Shown here: one piece after another, positions 12,031 to 23,564 of the stretch
Layout: each line of letters opens with the position of its first letter
Numbering within the stretch: position 1 is the first letter of the stretch
Source: Sarcophilus harrisii
Taxonomy: Eukaryota > Chordata > Mammalia > Dasyuromorphia > Dasyuridae
Direction of reading: 5' to 3'
NCBI RefSeq assembly: GCF_902635505.1
Contig: NC_045427.1
Span: forward strand, 593,917,665-593,981,664
DNA: 64,000 nt
Position numbers and translations under genes: made by a program
Notes under the pieces: model-generated
The model's input: the letters and a program-made list of their open reading frames with translations, nothing else
Databases searched by the model: none
What the model was told of the DNA's origin: nothing

Positions 12031-13429
12031 GAATCAAGGTTAGTCACTGTCTCATGCTAGATGAGATGATAGGGTGTGCCAGATTATAGTATAATTAAAG
12101 GGATTTAGAACTGGTTAAATGTCCTAACCCAAAGGTAATGGTTCTCTCTTAATTTGGAAATATTTGGTGTAGTGTCCCTGAGATCTCTGCTTAGCTCTGT
12201 GCTCTTGATCATTTTGATCAATATCTTACATATACATGTATGTATGTTTGTATATATACATATATATGTGTATACATTTATCATGCATATCAAATTTGCA
12301 GATAACACAAAGCTGGGAGGGAAAAGCAACTTACCAAATGAGTCAGGACTCAAAAAAATCTTACCAGGCTAGATCATTGTGCTGAATCACACAAGATAAT
12401 AAAAGAGATAAATGCAAAGTTTTACATTTTGGTTAAAAAAAAAAACATACTTCAAAAATCTAAGGTGGAAGAGGCTTAGTTAAGAAGCACTGAAGAAAAT
12501 TTAGAGCAAAGTCAAAATGAGTTAATGATGTAATTTGGCTGTCAAAACAACAATAAGCAAAACCCAAAACTAATGTAAGCTTAGGCTTTTAAGAGAACTA
12601 TAATGTCTAGGACTAAGGAAGTAACATTTCCACTCAACTATGCTCTAATCAAAACACATTTGGAATATTATATTCATTTCTGGAAGCCACCATTTAAGAA
12701 GGGTATAATTTAAGCTACACACCATCATGAAAAGAGCAATCAGGATGTTGGAGAGCTTTGTATTTATGTCATAAGTTGAAGGAATTGGAATGTTTCATCT
12801 GGAAAAGAGAAGGCAACAGTGGGACATGATGAAAATTTTTGGGTATTTGAAGGACTGTCACATGGTAGGGGGATTTGACTCCTTCTTCTTGGTCCCAAAG
12901 GGTACGATTAAAAGTAATGGGGAGAAATTGAAGGGACAAATTTAGACTAAGGGGAGGGCAATTTTGTAACAATTAGAGCTGTCCCAAAGTGAAGTAATAG
13001 CTTGCTCTAAGAAGCGGTGAGTTTCTCCTCGATGGATGTCTTTAAGTAAAGGTTCAATGACCATGTATTGAGAATGTTGTGGAGGGATTTTTTGTTTAGG
13101 AATGGGCTGGGACAAAGTCCAAAGTATTTTCTTTCTCTGAGATTCTGTGACATTATGAGCCCATTTCCCTATTCATTCATTCAACAGATATTTACTAGAT
13201 AATACATATCCAATGGACTGCCTCTGGCTCATATTTTGACACGAGTCAAAATCAAATAAATAAAATATTCAGTGAAGAAAGTAATACACTACTACTTGAG
13301 GACTTGGGGTAAATGCTCCTTATGATAGGTCAGAAAGTGAAGGCACAAGAGATAATTTTGTCTCTCATTCTAAAGTGGAAGTCCCAGGCTGCCAATAGAT
13401 TCATTTTCTTTATTTTAAAAAATTGACAT

Positions 13430-13640
13430 CTTTTGTTTTTATATCAATTCACTTTTGGACAGTTCAAATTGTTAGAAGGTTTCCCCTTATAACTCTAAGA
13501 ATTCAATGGATTTGTGATATAACTGCTCTGGAAGCTACAATCCAATTAAACAGATTTGCCAATCCAGTGCAGCTCTGCTGCTCATTTATTTCCCAATACT
13601 TCTCTTCTCCCCATGAAGCCTACCTTGCAACAAAGAAAAA
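13430..13640 (-). mobile_element. CR1/L3-like LINE 3' end
   Basis: Reverse of the CR1/L3 tail seen at 12960-13130: 'ttttggacagttcaaattgt' and 'tagaaggtttccccttat' match the antisense of 'caattagagctgtccc'. It is tail to tail with the plus-strand copy. Confidence 0.6.
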
Positions 13641-14050
13641 CAGTGAACAAAAACCATTTGACACTATCTCCATATCTGTATGCAATGTTTATTGTAGTCA
13701 TTGTGTCTATTGTGATTTTTCTGTCTTCTATATCAATTCATACAGGTCTTTCCATGTTTCTCAAATTTATATTCAAAGTTTTTTTAGAATTTGATAATAT
13801 TTTTATTACATACTTGGCACAAATTGTTCAATCATTCCCAGTCAATAAATCAATCAATAAACATTTATTAAGTGCCTACTCTGTGCCAGGGATAAGCACA
13901 ATCATCAGTCATATACGCTCTTTCCAGTTTCTTGCTACTACAAAAGGGCTGCTATGAATATTTTGGTACATATGACTTTTCCTTCTGTCATTCATCTCTG
14001 TGATGTCCAGTAATGAAATCACTGGCTCAGAGTGTACCAGTGTTTTTATT
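13640..14050 (-). mobile_element. Old L1 3' fragment with an L2 tail inside
   Basis: Minus-strand L1 blocks at 13640-13835 and 13905-14040 ('ctactacaaaagggctgcta' recurs at 35153-35173). Between them, 13838-13903 reads 'aataaacatttattaagtgc' and 'ctactctgtgccagg', the antisense L2 3' end or a SINE derived from it. Confidence 0.6.
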
Positions 14051-14089
14051 CTTATTGATTTTTTTCTTCCCCAATCCCTATAAATAAGC

Positions 14090-15330
14090 CCACTTTTCTT
14101 ACTGCTCCCTTTCCTTAAAACCTCTTGTCTTGACTTAAATGTTTCTTTAAAAATTGCTTCTACTCTCTTTCTTAGCCAGAACCATAGAAAGAATCATCTA
14201 TACATTTGTGTCTATTTCTCTCTCCATACCTAAGTAGCCTGGTTTTCAAACCCACCATTCCACCACAGCAGTTGTCTGGTACTTTCTTAACTGCCAAATT
14301 CTATGGCCTTTTCTTCATCCTCATTCTGCTTGAACCCTTATCAATAATTGACATTGTCAATCGTCCTTTATTCTATGTAGTTCTTCCTCTCTTGCATTTC
14401 ATGACACTGTTCTTTCTTGTTTCTCCTGACTATCTGAGCAATGTAGCTAACTTCTTTGCTCCTTGCCAACACTCTATCTTAGACTCTCTTCTATTCCTTC
14501 TCTATGTTATTTTTCTGGGTGATCTCATTAACTCCCAAGGGTTCAAATTTAACATTTATGTAAATGACTCTAAAATTTACAAATCTAGCTTTCATCCCCT
14601 TCCTGAGTTACAATTACTAATCACAAATTGCCTGCTCAGCCTCTCCACTGGGCTGTCTATAGAAATGTAAACTTCAACATATCCATATAGGATTCTTTAT
14701 CTTTTCTCTCAAAACCTAATCTTCTTCCTAAACTCCCTGTTGCTATCCAGGGTACCATCATCCTTTCTTGACACTCATACTGGCAAACTTTGGAGTCAGG
14801 CTCAACTTTTCACTCCCCAGCTGCCATATTCAACCAACTGACAAGTCTGATTTTACCTTCACAACATCTCTTATACCCCTCCCTTTCTCACCACTTAGTT
14901 CAAGCCCTCATCACCTCTTACCTCTGTTTCAATAGTTCACAAATTGTCTCTGTGTTTCTAAGCTCCCACTCCCATTCATCTTCCATACAATTACCAAACT
15001 AATATTCCTACAGCACAAGTCTGGCTGGGTCACTTAAGTCAGTAAAAATTTCTTAACTGCCTACCACGAATTAATCCTGTGCTAAGCCCTTCATTGCTCA
15101 AGGAACTTTCATCCCTCCCTGGCTGTAGCCTATCTTTCCAGATTTCCAGATTTCTATTCTCACACTCTATGTTTTAACCAAAGTGGCCACTCCCTGCTCT
15201 CCATCCATGATAATGCACAAGTGATTCCCCATGGCAAGAATAAACTCTTCCTCAACTATTCTTTAAAATCCTTAGTATCTTTCAAAACAGAGTAGTATTT
15301 AATAGTGTTGACCGCTACTCCTTCTCAATT
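14090..15330 (+). mobile_element. L2 LINE with recognisable reverse transcriptase remnant
   Basis: The open frame 14206-14670 is an L2 relic. Its C-terminal half carries LLFLLYVIFLGDLI and the box YVNDSKIY, where active copies have YADDTQIY. The downstream sequence continues as L2 ('tcaagccctcatcacctctt', then 'tctggctgggtcac'). Stops and frameshifts break it outside this stretch. Confidence 0.75.
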
Positions 15331-15636
15331 ATTTTTGGCTTATGTTACATTGCTCTTCTCTTGGTTCTCCTATGGCCTGGTTGCTTTTTCTCAGGCTCCT
15401 TTGCTGACTTATCATCTGTCTCACCCACTATTTGTGAGGGTAACCCTGGAACTCAGCCCCTCCATGCCTCTCCTGCTTCATCTTTGCTTCATGGACTCTC
15501 TATGGCGGTATATAGACTGATAAGAGAGAAGGGGTGAGGTGTATTGAGGTTTATCGATTATAGAACAGGCTCCTCTAGGAGGAGCTCCCTTCAAGAGTCA
15601 ATTTCAATATCCCCTCTTTCAAAAAGTCTTTCTTGA

Positions 15637-16317
15637 TACTGCAAAAACAAAAGCAACATGAAGTGGAAAGTTTGGTGGGAAATCTTACACAAAAGTTCTG
15701 TTTTCATACATCACCTTCCCCCCAATCATAGATGATAAGACAAAAAGGGGAATTCAAAGAAAACTGTTTCATAAAAATACCACAAATGTAAGACAGAAGA
15801 ACAAATTGAAGTGTACATTCAAATTTACAACCAAATACCCTGAAATGGCACTTTGTTCTGAGTTCTACAACGAGAAGACAAATAGCCATTTCCCTAGACC
15901 TTGAAAGGAAAGGCATTTGGATGGTGAGGGAGCTCACCATAAATCACAACTCACAAAGAAAGCCCTGGAAACTCCAGGAACTTGCCTTCTCTCCTGTCTG
16001 TAACAGCTGTCCCTTCCACTTCCCTGCATGTCCCCCTCCTTCTTACCCCAGAAACTTCAGTGCCAGCAGAGACCTGAGGGCCCTGAAGAGAAGTCCAGAG
16101 ACTGGCAGCAGCTGTTTTTCTTTATGGGAGATTATTATGCTCTGCTGCCATTTTCATTTGGATGGCTGGAGAGGATTTGGAAGAGAAGAAAGGAAAGAGG
16201 AAAGAAAGAAAAAGGAGAAAGGAAGGTTTTCCAACAATCCTACATCAAAGCTGCTCCCTGCCCATCTGCAGGAAGTCACGTAGGCACATATGCACTCAGA
16301 CCCACAGGAATCAGGAC
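15637..16317 (+). repeat. Left arm of an inverted duplication around the CpG island
   Basis: About 681 bp that pairs, as reverse complement, with 19573-20224. Shared blocks run the full length: 'tactgcaaaaacaaaag' at the outer end, 'gaaatggcactttgttc', 'gccagcagagacctgaggg', 'tttatgggagattattatgc', 'ggctggagaggatttgg', 'ctgcccatctgcaggaagtc' and 'caggaatcaggac' at the inner end. Identity by eye is roughly 80-85% with small indels. I do not recognise it as a known repeat. Between 15330 and 15637 I see only old repeat-like sequence. Confidence 0.85.
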
Positions 16318-16664
16318 TTCTTTGAGAGTGGAAAGATGAATATCTGATTCTTGTGTGGCATAGTGACAACAGTACCCAAGGAGAAAACTTCTTGTACCAC
16401 TTGTAGAGACTGGAGAGAGGCTGATTGTTAAATTTTCAGTATGAACATTCATACCTTATAAATTGACAAATGCCACATATCAGGATTTGTTTTGTTGATT
16501 GGCCAGACTTAATAAAGTGATAGAGAAAATGCTAACAGTGCAGGTTAAATTTAAAGTGTATAACATAGGCATATTTCCCTCCCTCTCCCACCAACCAGTT
16601 GTTAAATATTTATATCCCTGACTGATCGGATTGATTATAACTTCTTGGTGATGGGAATTATAGC

Positions 16665-16850
16665 TTTTGATGCAGTTTGATGCAGTAGTGGAAAGAGCAC
16701 TAGATTTAAATCCAAAAGATCTGAATTTAAATCAAGTAGGACTGTGGAAAACCATTTATTCTCTCTGACCCTCAATTTCCCCATCTGTAAAATGGAGATG
16801 AAAAGCCTGGCAGCCTCTATCAGATAACTAGTTCTAGTGACTTCTCCGTG
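16665..16850 (+). mobile_element. MIR-type SINE
   Basis: Reads 'agtggaaagagcactagatt', then 'caatttccccatctgtaaaa', the usual MIR/THER order. The stretches 16318-16665 and 16850-17050 show nothing I can assign. Confidence 0.75.
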
Positions 16851-17049
16851 ACACATCTACAACAGTGCCCAGAGACAACACTATAAACTGCAAAATGGTT
16901 TCACATGAACATTGGTAAAGGGAGTTTCCTCACTGGGAGTTCCTTATACCAGTTAAATCACAGGTCAGAACCAAATTTTAAAAATAACATAACATCTTGC
17001 ACCATCTACATGGTAACTATAAGGATAAAGTTTTATAAATACCAGCTAT

Positions 17050-17560
17050 TCTTTAATTCCAGTCTCAACTCATGTTTTACATTCTCACTTAAACCTTTCC
17101 CAATCTGCCAGCTCACATGAAAACGTCTTCCCCTTTTCTTATGCCCTTGTTTCACCCAAATTCACCTGAAGTTTGCCAAGTGCTTTTATATTTGTGCCAG
17201 TTTTTTCTCCCCCTTTCCCTTAGAATGTCAGCTCCTTGAGGGCAGAAGCTTGTCTTAGGTTGACACCATGCTTCAGCTACCTTCTTCTGCTCCTTCGGGT
17301 CTCTTTTTCCCACTCATGAGTTCCTACTTGTGAGTTCCTCTATTTAAGGAAGGGTCTAGACCAGTCATCCTTTATTCTCTGCACTTTGTTGTACCTTCTT
17401 CCCCACCCTCTTTTAAATTTTCTTTTTTTTTATGTGTTGTTCTTACTCGTCAAAATGGAAGAGCCTTTAATTGGGGAACTGTGTTTCTTTTAGTTTGTAG
17501 TTTTATCATCACAGTGCCTGGCATGTAATAAGCAATTAGCAAATACTTGTAGGTTTATGC
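17050..17560 (+). mobile_element. L2 LINE 3' end, interrupted
   Basis: 'tgtcagctccttgagggcag' at 17227 and 'cacagtgcctggcatgtaat' near 17511 are the conserved L2 tail blocks. About 200 bp of unassigned sequence separates them. Confidence 0.65.
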
Positions 17561-18649
17561 ATCATTATCTTCTCATCCCCAACAAAACACTAGCCCCATC
17601 CCCCCTCCTCCTCCAGCTTTTAGCACAGACAAGGCTGAACACAGCAGATGCTCAATAAATATACTTCCATATGTCTTTGCCGGCCCCATCAGGGTGGGTA
17701 CTCCCTCCCTTCCACCAGAACATATTTTATCTTTTACCACTTTCCCACTTTTTTTTTTTTTTAAATAAAGAGGGGCTTACGCATAGGATTCAAGGCCTTG
17801 CTTTGGCTTTTTCCGTAAGGGAGCCAGGTTTCCTGCCTGGAGCGTTTTGCCTGGGCAGCACACACCCTTACGTATACTGGGTGGATGGCAGGGCACCACT
17901 GGGTAAACATTGCTTGATTAATTGATGATCGCCTTTATGCTTCTCGCAAAGGAGAAGCCCCGGCAGCTCAGAGACTGCCGGGTTTCCTCGCGCCGAGACC
18001 TGGAAGGCCCCAGCGGGGGGGCAGTTCCAGCAGCCGCAGGTTCCCCGCAAACAGCCTGGGGAGTGACAGACCCCGCCCTGCTTCCCGGGCGATCGCGGAG
18101 TGCAGCTTTCCGGGTTTATCAGCCGGTGTAACTCCTTAGGGGATGCTGGAGTCCCAGCGCCCGGGAAGGCCCCGGACTGAGTGATGGGGGACCAGCAGGG
18201 AGGACGAGGACGAGGACCGAGCACGGTTTCAGGTCTTTTGGAGAAAGCACCAAGAGTCAGGGTGGGGGGTCTGTGCTGAGTCCAGTCCGCACTGACCCCT
18301 CGGGAGCAGGGGGCTCCGGCACTAGCTGGCTGCCGGGAGGGGGAGGGGGGCCGGGAGGGAAGAGGGGAGGGGAAGGGGACAGTGATGGACAGGGAACAGC
18401 GAGGCCAGAGTAAGGAGGGAAAGAGGCGGGGCGGGGCTGCTGGAGAAGGGACGAAGGGGGCAGGGGGCAGCGGCGGGCAGGCGGCAGGGCAGGACTGGGG
18501 GCCCCGGACTAGAAGAGCGGGCAGGGGGCGGGGTCCCAGGTGAGACAGCAGTGGGCGTCCCCGGGCCCCAATCCCCGCCCCCTCCGCTCCTTTTCCCCCT
18601 CCTCTCTTTCACCTCCTCCCCTTCCCCTCCTCCCTTCGCTGCCGCCAGC

Positions 18650-18881
18650 CCGGCCCGGCCCGGCCCCACCTCCCAGCTCAGTCCCAGGAGGGCTGAGTTG
18701 CGGTGGCGGCGCGGCGGCGGCGGGCGGCCCTGTCTGGGTCTCCAGGATTAGCTTCAGCCTCTCTCTTCCTCCACCCCCACATTCTCTCCATCCCCTTGCC
18801 CCCGGCTCCATCTTGCTTGGGCTGCAGCCTCCCGGGCACCTGTGGAAGAGTCGCCGTCTGCGCCTCCCCTCCGACTGCTAG
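18650..18881 (+). other. GPRIN2: Predicted non-coding exon 1 of GPRIN2
   Basis: A strong splice donor, CTAG|GTAAGAG, lies at 18881/18882 inside the CpG island. The exon start is a guess from the CpG-rich core; only the donor is well supported. Joined to the acceptor at 41222-41223 it would give a 5' UTR and an intron of about 22.3 kb. An unseen extra exon, or a different gene, cannot be excluded. Confidence 0.5.
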
Positions 18882-19108
18882 GTAAGAGGCTAGAGGAGGG
18901 GAGGGGAGAAAAGGGACGGCCTTAGCTCGCCCAGCCCGTTGAGATCGGGGGACTTCGGGACTGAGGAGGGACACCTGAGGGTCATGCATCCCCAGTCCCC
19001 GGCTCCCTCTCCATATCTCCGCCTTCCCGCCCCCCGACCCCGAATTGGGTAGGGAGGGATGCTGAGGCTGGTTCTGATACTGGCTCCTGACCCGGGTGGG
19101 GCAAGAGA

Positions 19109-19193
19109 TTGGGGGGGGGGGGGGGGGGGGGGGGTGGGGAGGGAGAGGAGAGGCGGGGGGGCCCCCCTCCCCCCCCCCCCCCCCCCCCCGCCG

Positions 19194-19224
<31 letters not shown>
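19109..19224. repeat. Poly-G tract followed by poly-C tract
   Basis: About 26 G, then a short G/A-rich link, a G run, and finally nearly 70 bases of almost pure C broken by a single GCCG group. The two halves are complementary. It lies about 230 bp downstream of the exon 1 donor. Exact length should be treated with caution, since long G/C homopolymers are often misread. Confidence 0.9.
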
Positions 19225-19572
19225 AGGATCGGGTTTAGGGATGCGGAAGAGTGGATGGTCGGAGAACTTCTGGGTTCGCTCTTCTCGTTCCATCCTTTTA
19301 CCCTCCGCCCTTCTTCCTGCGGTTAGGAAAGGAGGGATGGGCTGTGTGTGCTCAGCCTGGGCTGGAAGGAGAGCGTGTGCCCGAGTAACATCCCGGGGTG
19401 ACCCCCTTGCCCGGAGCAGCGTTTCTCGAGGCCTTGAAAGAAGCAAGTCTCTAGAGACCCGCGCTGTGCCTGGAGTGTAGATGTGCGGGTGCCTGTGTGT
19501 GTGTGCTCGCACGTGCGTGTGGGGTTGTGTCCATTCTATTTACATACATTTGCACATTGTGTGTAAAAGTGT

Positions 19573-20224
19573 GTCCTGATTCCTGTAGATTTGGGTGCAC
19601 ACGTGCCCGCGTGACCTCCTGCAGATGGGCAGGGAGTTGCCTTGATATAGCATTGTTGGAAATCCTTCCCTTCTCTTTCTTTCCTCTTTCCTTTCTTCTC
19701 CCAAATCCTCTCCAACCATCCGTATGGAAGTGGCAACAGAGCATAATAATCCCCCATAAAGAAAAGCAGCTGCTGCCTGGTCCCAGGACTTCTCTGCTGG
19801 GCCCTCAGGGCTCTGCTGGCGCTGAGGGTTCTTGGGGGAGGAGGGGTGAGGGGGAGAGACACGGGGAAATGCAGGGGACAGCTGTTACAGTGACAGGAGA
19901 GAACAGGCAAGTTCCAGGAGTCTTCAGGCTCTCTTTGTGAGCTGTGATTTATGGCAGTCCCCCCATCCCCAGATGCCTTTCCTTTCAGAGTCCAAGGAGA
20001 TGGCCACTTGTCTTCATGTTATAGAAGTCAGAGAAAAGTGCCATTTCAGGGTGTTTGGTTGTAAATTTGAGTGTGCATTTCATTTTGTTCTTCTGTCTTG
20101 TATTTGTGCAAGACTACTTTTCATCTTATCATCTGTGACTGGAAGGAAGATATATGAAAACAGCCCTTTTGTGTAAGATTTCCCACAAAACTTCAGATTT
20201 CATTTTTCTTTTGTTTTTGCAGTA
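19573..20224 (-). repeat. Right arm of the inverted duplication
   Basis: Reverse-complement partner of 15637-16317, about 652 bp. It starts 'gtcctgattcctg' and ends 'ttttgtttttgcagta'. The inner end is richer in CpG than the left arm, in keeping with its position beside the island. Confidence 0.85.
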
Positions 20225-21800
20225 AGTATCCAAAGTCTGGACCCATCTAAAATGAGGTCATGGATCTCATTCTTGGTTTCATGAATTACACTTGAGGGCA
20301 TCATGAAGGTGCCCTTGATGCATTGATTTCCTACATCTTATCTTTCCCTTTGCAGATTGGTACCTGCTGGGTAGAGGGTAAAGATGATTGTTATGGTCTA
20401 GAGGAGATTCGAGGTTGTGTGTATTATGTATATAGTTGGGCTATGGAAGGGAGTCAGGCTGCAGGCACAATAAGTAGCTGCTACTTGAAGTAATTTGTGG
20501 AGGCCAGAAAGTACCTGACCCTAATTTTCTTCCCACTAATGCCTCAATGGCCATCCACCATTACAAATTCATTCCTTTGGGTCTTTGAAACTTCTGCTCA
20601 AAACCTTGATTGAAGATTTAAATTCCAAATGTGATAGCTAGATGAGTGAACAAAGCCAGGAGCTCCTGGCCAGGAGGTGAGGCCATTTTTTAGAAAGAAC
20701 ACTGCACTTGGAACAGGAAGACCTGAGTTCTAGTCCTGTAGCCATAAAGGACTATGAGATTTAGATCCAGAAAGATCCTTAAAATCATCAGATTCAATTT
20801 TCTCGTTTTTCAGATGAGGAAACCAGAGCCTAGAGAAGGACATTGACTTGCCCAACTTCACTTAAATGGGAAAACCAGAATTCAGATCCAGCCCTGATTT
20901 TCGATCATTTCCACTACACAGGAAACAAGAATTAGGGAAGAATAGACTTAGGATTTAGGTATTAGCTACCTATGAGAGGCCTTCTGTCCTACCATTCAAT
21001 GGCATTTTCCATGGAAAATTCTACAAGGGACAAGGCTGACAGAACAGCAAAAAAAAGAAAAAGAAAAAGAAAAAAAGCCCCCCAAGCCCCAAACTCCAGG
21101 ATCTCTTGGTTTTGTTAACAGATATACTTGCTGGGATGGACACACACACACACACACCTTTTAGCATATCCTGATGCACACATGTCACAGCCTGAAAAGG
21201 ATTGGGAAAGAACTTTGCCAGCTTCACAATGTATTGGCAGAAAGGTATTAGTATCACATCAGTATATAAATAGGATTTTACTCCCCTAAGATAAAAATTA
21301 AAATGTAATTTTTAAAAGACTAGATTTGTGACAGTTTAGGGGAAAGAAGTCTGGCCATTAGGCCTTTGACCCTATCTAAAGTAAGGTAAGTGGATACAAT
21401 TAGATATCTAAAATGACTGGGTGGGTCGAGGTTCCGCTGGGTAATGAGATCAGGTGTTGCCTGGCTGGCGTGCATATGGCTGCTACTCAGCAGAGATTTC
21501 ATTCTTCCCCACCTGGGTGAGCAGTACAGGGATTTTTTTCCCCCTGTCGCACCAAAGGACTGGGATTTAATATTTGTTTTTGTTTGTTTTGATTTTTACA
21601 GAAAGGCACAGTTTGTACAGCAGGGTCAGAAGGCAGGGCAGGAAAGCCCGAGAGTGCAGGCCTTGGGAAAATTGTGAACTCGATCTATCTTCGGCACCCT
21701 CGCCTAACCCCGCCTCCTTTCACTTCTCCCAGTTCCCATGGCTCCCCATGGGTGCCACCCTCTCCCCTGCTTCTTAGGGGAAATTGAGCTGACAAACTAA
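20225..21800. other. Unassigned intron sequence with MIR-type SINE pieces
   Basis: MIR-like blocks lie at about 20690-20745 ('gaacaggaagacctgagttc') and 20755-20920 ('cagatgaggaaaccagagcc'). A (CA)n run is at 21142-21158 and an A/GA-rich run at 21050-21078. I see no exon with matching splice sites and long open frame. Confidence 0.5.
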
Positions 21801-21809
21801 TTCACTCTA

Positions 21810-21960
21810 ATCCAGTCCAGTCTGGCAAACATTTATTAAGCACCTACTTTGTACAAGACTTTGGACATATGAAGATTGAATGAAAAAACAGTCCTTGTTG
21901 AGGAACTGAACACTGTTTATTAAAGTGTTAGCTATTAATATGGCCTGAAGAGTTTCAATA
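21810..21960 (-). mobile_element. L2 LINE 3' end fragment
   Basis: 'caaacatttattaagcacct' followed by 'actttgtacaagactttgg' is the antisense L2 tail. Confidence 0.55.
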
Positions 21961-22059
21961 AAGTAGACCCTACTGCCTCTTGAGGCAACCAGTTTTATTT
22001 TCAGAACAGCTCTAATTATTAGGGAGAATTTTGTCCCCCCTCCTATCTGGCAAAAATAT

Positions 22060-22640
22060 TTCCCTGTAAAATCATGGGATCATCATCACTCTGGAGCAGA
22101 AAGAGGCCATCAAGTCCTCCTCCCTCATTCTGTAGATGAGGAAATGAGGTCTGGAGAGGTTAACTGCTGTCTCCAGAAATGGTCAGGGGCAGGGGTGGGA
22201 TTTGCAACCAGGCTCTGAGAAAAAGAGGGAGATCTTTCCACACATTGCTCCCAGTTAATAATAATAATAGCCAGTGTAGCTAATATTTATATAGCCTACT
22301 GTGTGCCAGGTGCTGTTTTACACTTCTGCTTTCTGGAGCCAATCAGAACAAGCTTAGTTCACAACTACTCTGAAGACAATGTTAGTCAAGGAAGCCTGTA
22401 CCCAAGGAACCTCATGGATTCTTGCTGTTTGACTGCTTTAGAGCAGATGAGGCTGACCCTAGTCACCTTATTTGGTCATTGCCCCCTTTTACATAGTTCT
22501 TGGGGGTTTTCCTGCTTCATAACAACCTGGTGATGTAATCCCCCCTTTAAGGGTGAGAGAACTTAGTGTCAGAGAAATGAAGTGACTTCTCTAAGAACAT
22601 ATAGCTAAGAAATGTCAGCATCAGAACTTGAACCTGGGAC
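22060..22640 (+). mobile_element. Two MIR-type SINE copies
   Basis: The first (22060-22235) has 'ctgtagatgaggaaatgagg'. The second (22245-22640) opens with 'taatatttatatagcctact', is interrupted at about 22320-22510, and resumes with 'gagaaatgaagtgacttc' and 'cagaacttgaacctgggacc'. Confidence 0.65.
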
Positions 22641-22649
22641 CTTCTCATT

Positions 22650-23560
22650 CTAAAAATTGTGCTGGGTGGTTCCACTCTTGTCTCTCTAGTTCTGGGTGGC
22701 CAAAAATCCCAAAGGATTTTGGGATTTGCCAAAAAGCAAAGGATTAAGCAAAAGAAAACAGGATGTCTTCATTGACAGAAGCCGCATCTCAGGCTTAGAT
22801 CCCCTTATCTAGGGAATAAGAGTGGTCTTAATTTCCCTGAGGAGCTTGGGAAATATATTTCTGAAATGTAAGTGCTGTGGTCAGGGGCTGTGATCAATTA
22901 TTCTCCCTCCCTTCCTTGCCCCCCACTTCTTTTTTGGCACATTCAGCAAATTACTACTCCTTAATGGTGGGTCCTTGCCGTGCATTCTAATAGGGGTTTT
23001 CATTAAGTGGGCTGTTAAAAGCCTTGGAATTCTTCCAGCATTTCATCTTTCTTTTCATTTGGGGAGTCCTGGAATGCTAGGGTGTAGAACATGGACTGAG
23101 GGGTTTGCAGGCTTTCATCTCAAATGGGCCAGCTTTCATTTTACACTTGGGTGATATAAATAGAGCTCTGCCTGAGTTATTTTGGGGAAGGGTGAGGGAG
23201 CATTTGAAAAAAAAAAAAGAAGAAAGAAAAAAAGAACTGACAGCCCTGTCCCTTGGCTGAGACCTTATTTGCTTGTCACTTTTATGGCTGGGTGACACAT
23301 GATGGAAATGGAATGAGAATGGTCTAGGAAATTGTAGCACCAGTGGGGCAGTCTGTTCTTTCTTTTGCAACTCTACTAACAAGATAGATAGGATCTAGCT
23401 TCCCCTGAAAAATAAATATGCCTTGAGCCTTTTTTCATTCATCAAACAGATTGCCTTGTGGACTTGAAGTAAATAATTTCCCTGCCAGTTAGGCCCCTGG
23501 AGCTGAATCCAAGGAGAAACAGTCATGAAAATGTGAATTAATTTATTCCATTCTTTTAAG
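22650..23560. other. No feature recognised
   Basis: Moderately AT-rich intronic sequence with an A-rich run at 23208-23235. No open frame with splice sites and no repeat I can name. Confidence 0.4.
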
Positions 23561-23564
23561 AATA

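Larger units (their letters stand above)
7440..13155 (+). mobile_element. CR1/L3-type LINE, interrupted by three other LINE copies
   Basis: Four plus-strand blocks follow the order of one CR1/L3-like LINE: about 7440-7972, 10570-10765, 11600-11815 and 12030-13155. The third-last kilobase has the 'aaatttgcagataacacaaag' region (the FADDTK motif of the reverse transcriptase) near 12290. The 3' end has 'tatttgaaggactgtcacatgg', 'caattagagctgtccc' and ends near 'gagattctgtgac' (about 13138). The gaps between blocks are filled by a HAL1-like element, an L1 3' end (+) and an L1 3' end (-). No reading frame survives. The 5' limit is uncertain; 7000-7440 shows nothing I can assign. Confidence 0.7.
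17940..19480 (+). promoter_or_regulatory. GPRIN2: CpG island promoter, probably of GPRIN2
   Basis: GC- and CpG-rich sequence about 1.5 kb long in an otherwise AT-rich, CpG-poor window. It holds many GGGCGGG/CCCGCC boxes, a run of CGG trinucleotides near 18704-18726, and 'ccatcttgc' (about 18808), which resembles a YY1 site. No TATA box stands at a likely start. Assignment to GPRIN2 is inference: it is the only CpG island upstream of a GPRIN2 exon that opens with a splice acceptor, and eutherian GPRIN2 is also known with a non-coding first exon. Confidence 0.7.

Noticed and set aside
13423-13957. Two open frames of 123 and 133 aa
   Set aside because: They lie in antisense CR1/L3 and L1 sequence.
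14206-14670. 154-aa open frame considered as a host gene
   Set aside because: It carries the L2 reverse transcriptase pattern (LGDLI, YVNDSKIY) and is part of a long L2 fragment.
18322-19512. Several 60-176 aa open frames in the CpG island, rich in Pro, Gly and Arg
   Set aside because: They arise from GC-rich and homopolymer sequence that lacks stops; no motif, and the poly-G/poly-C tract lies inside some of them.
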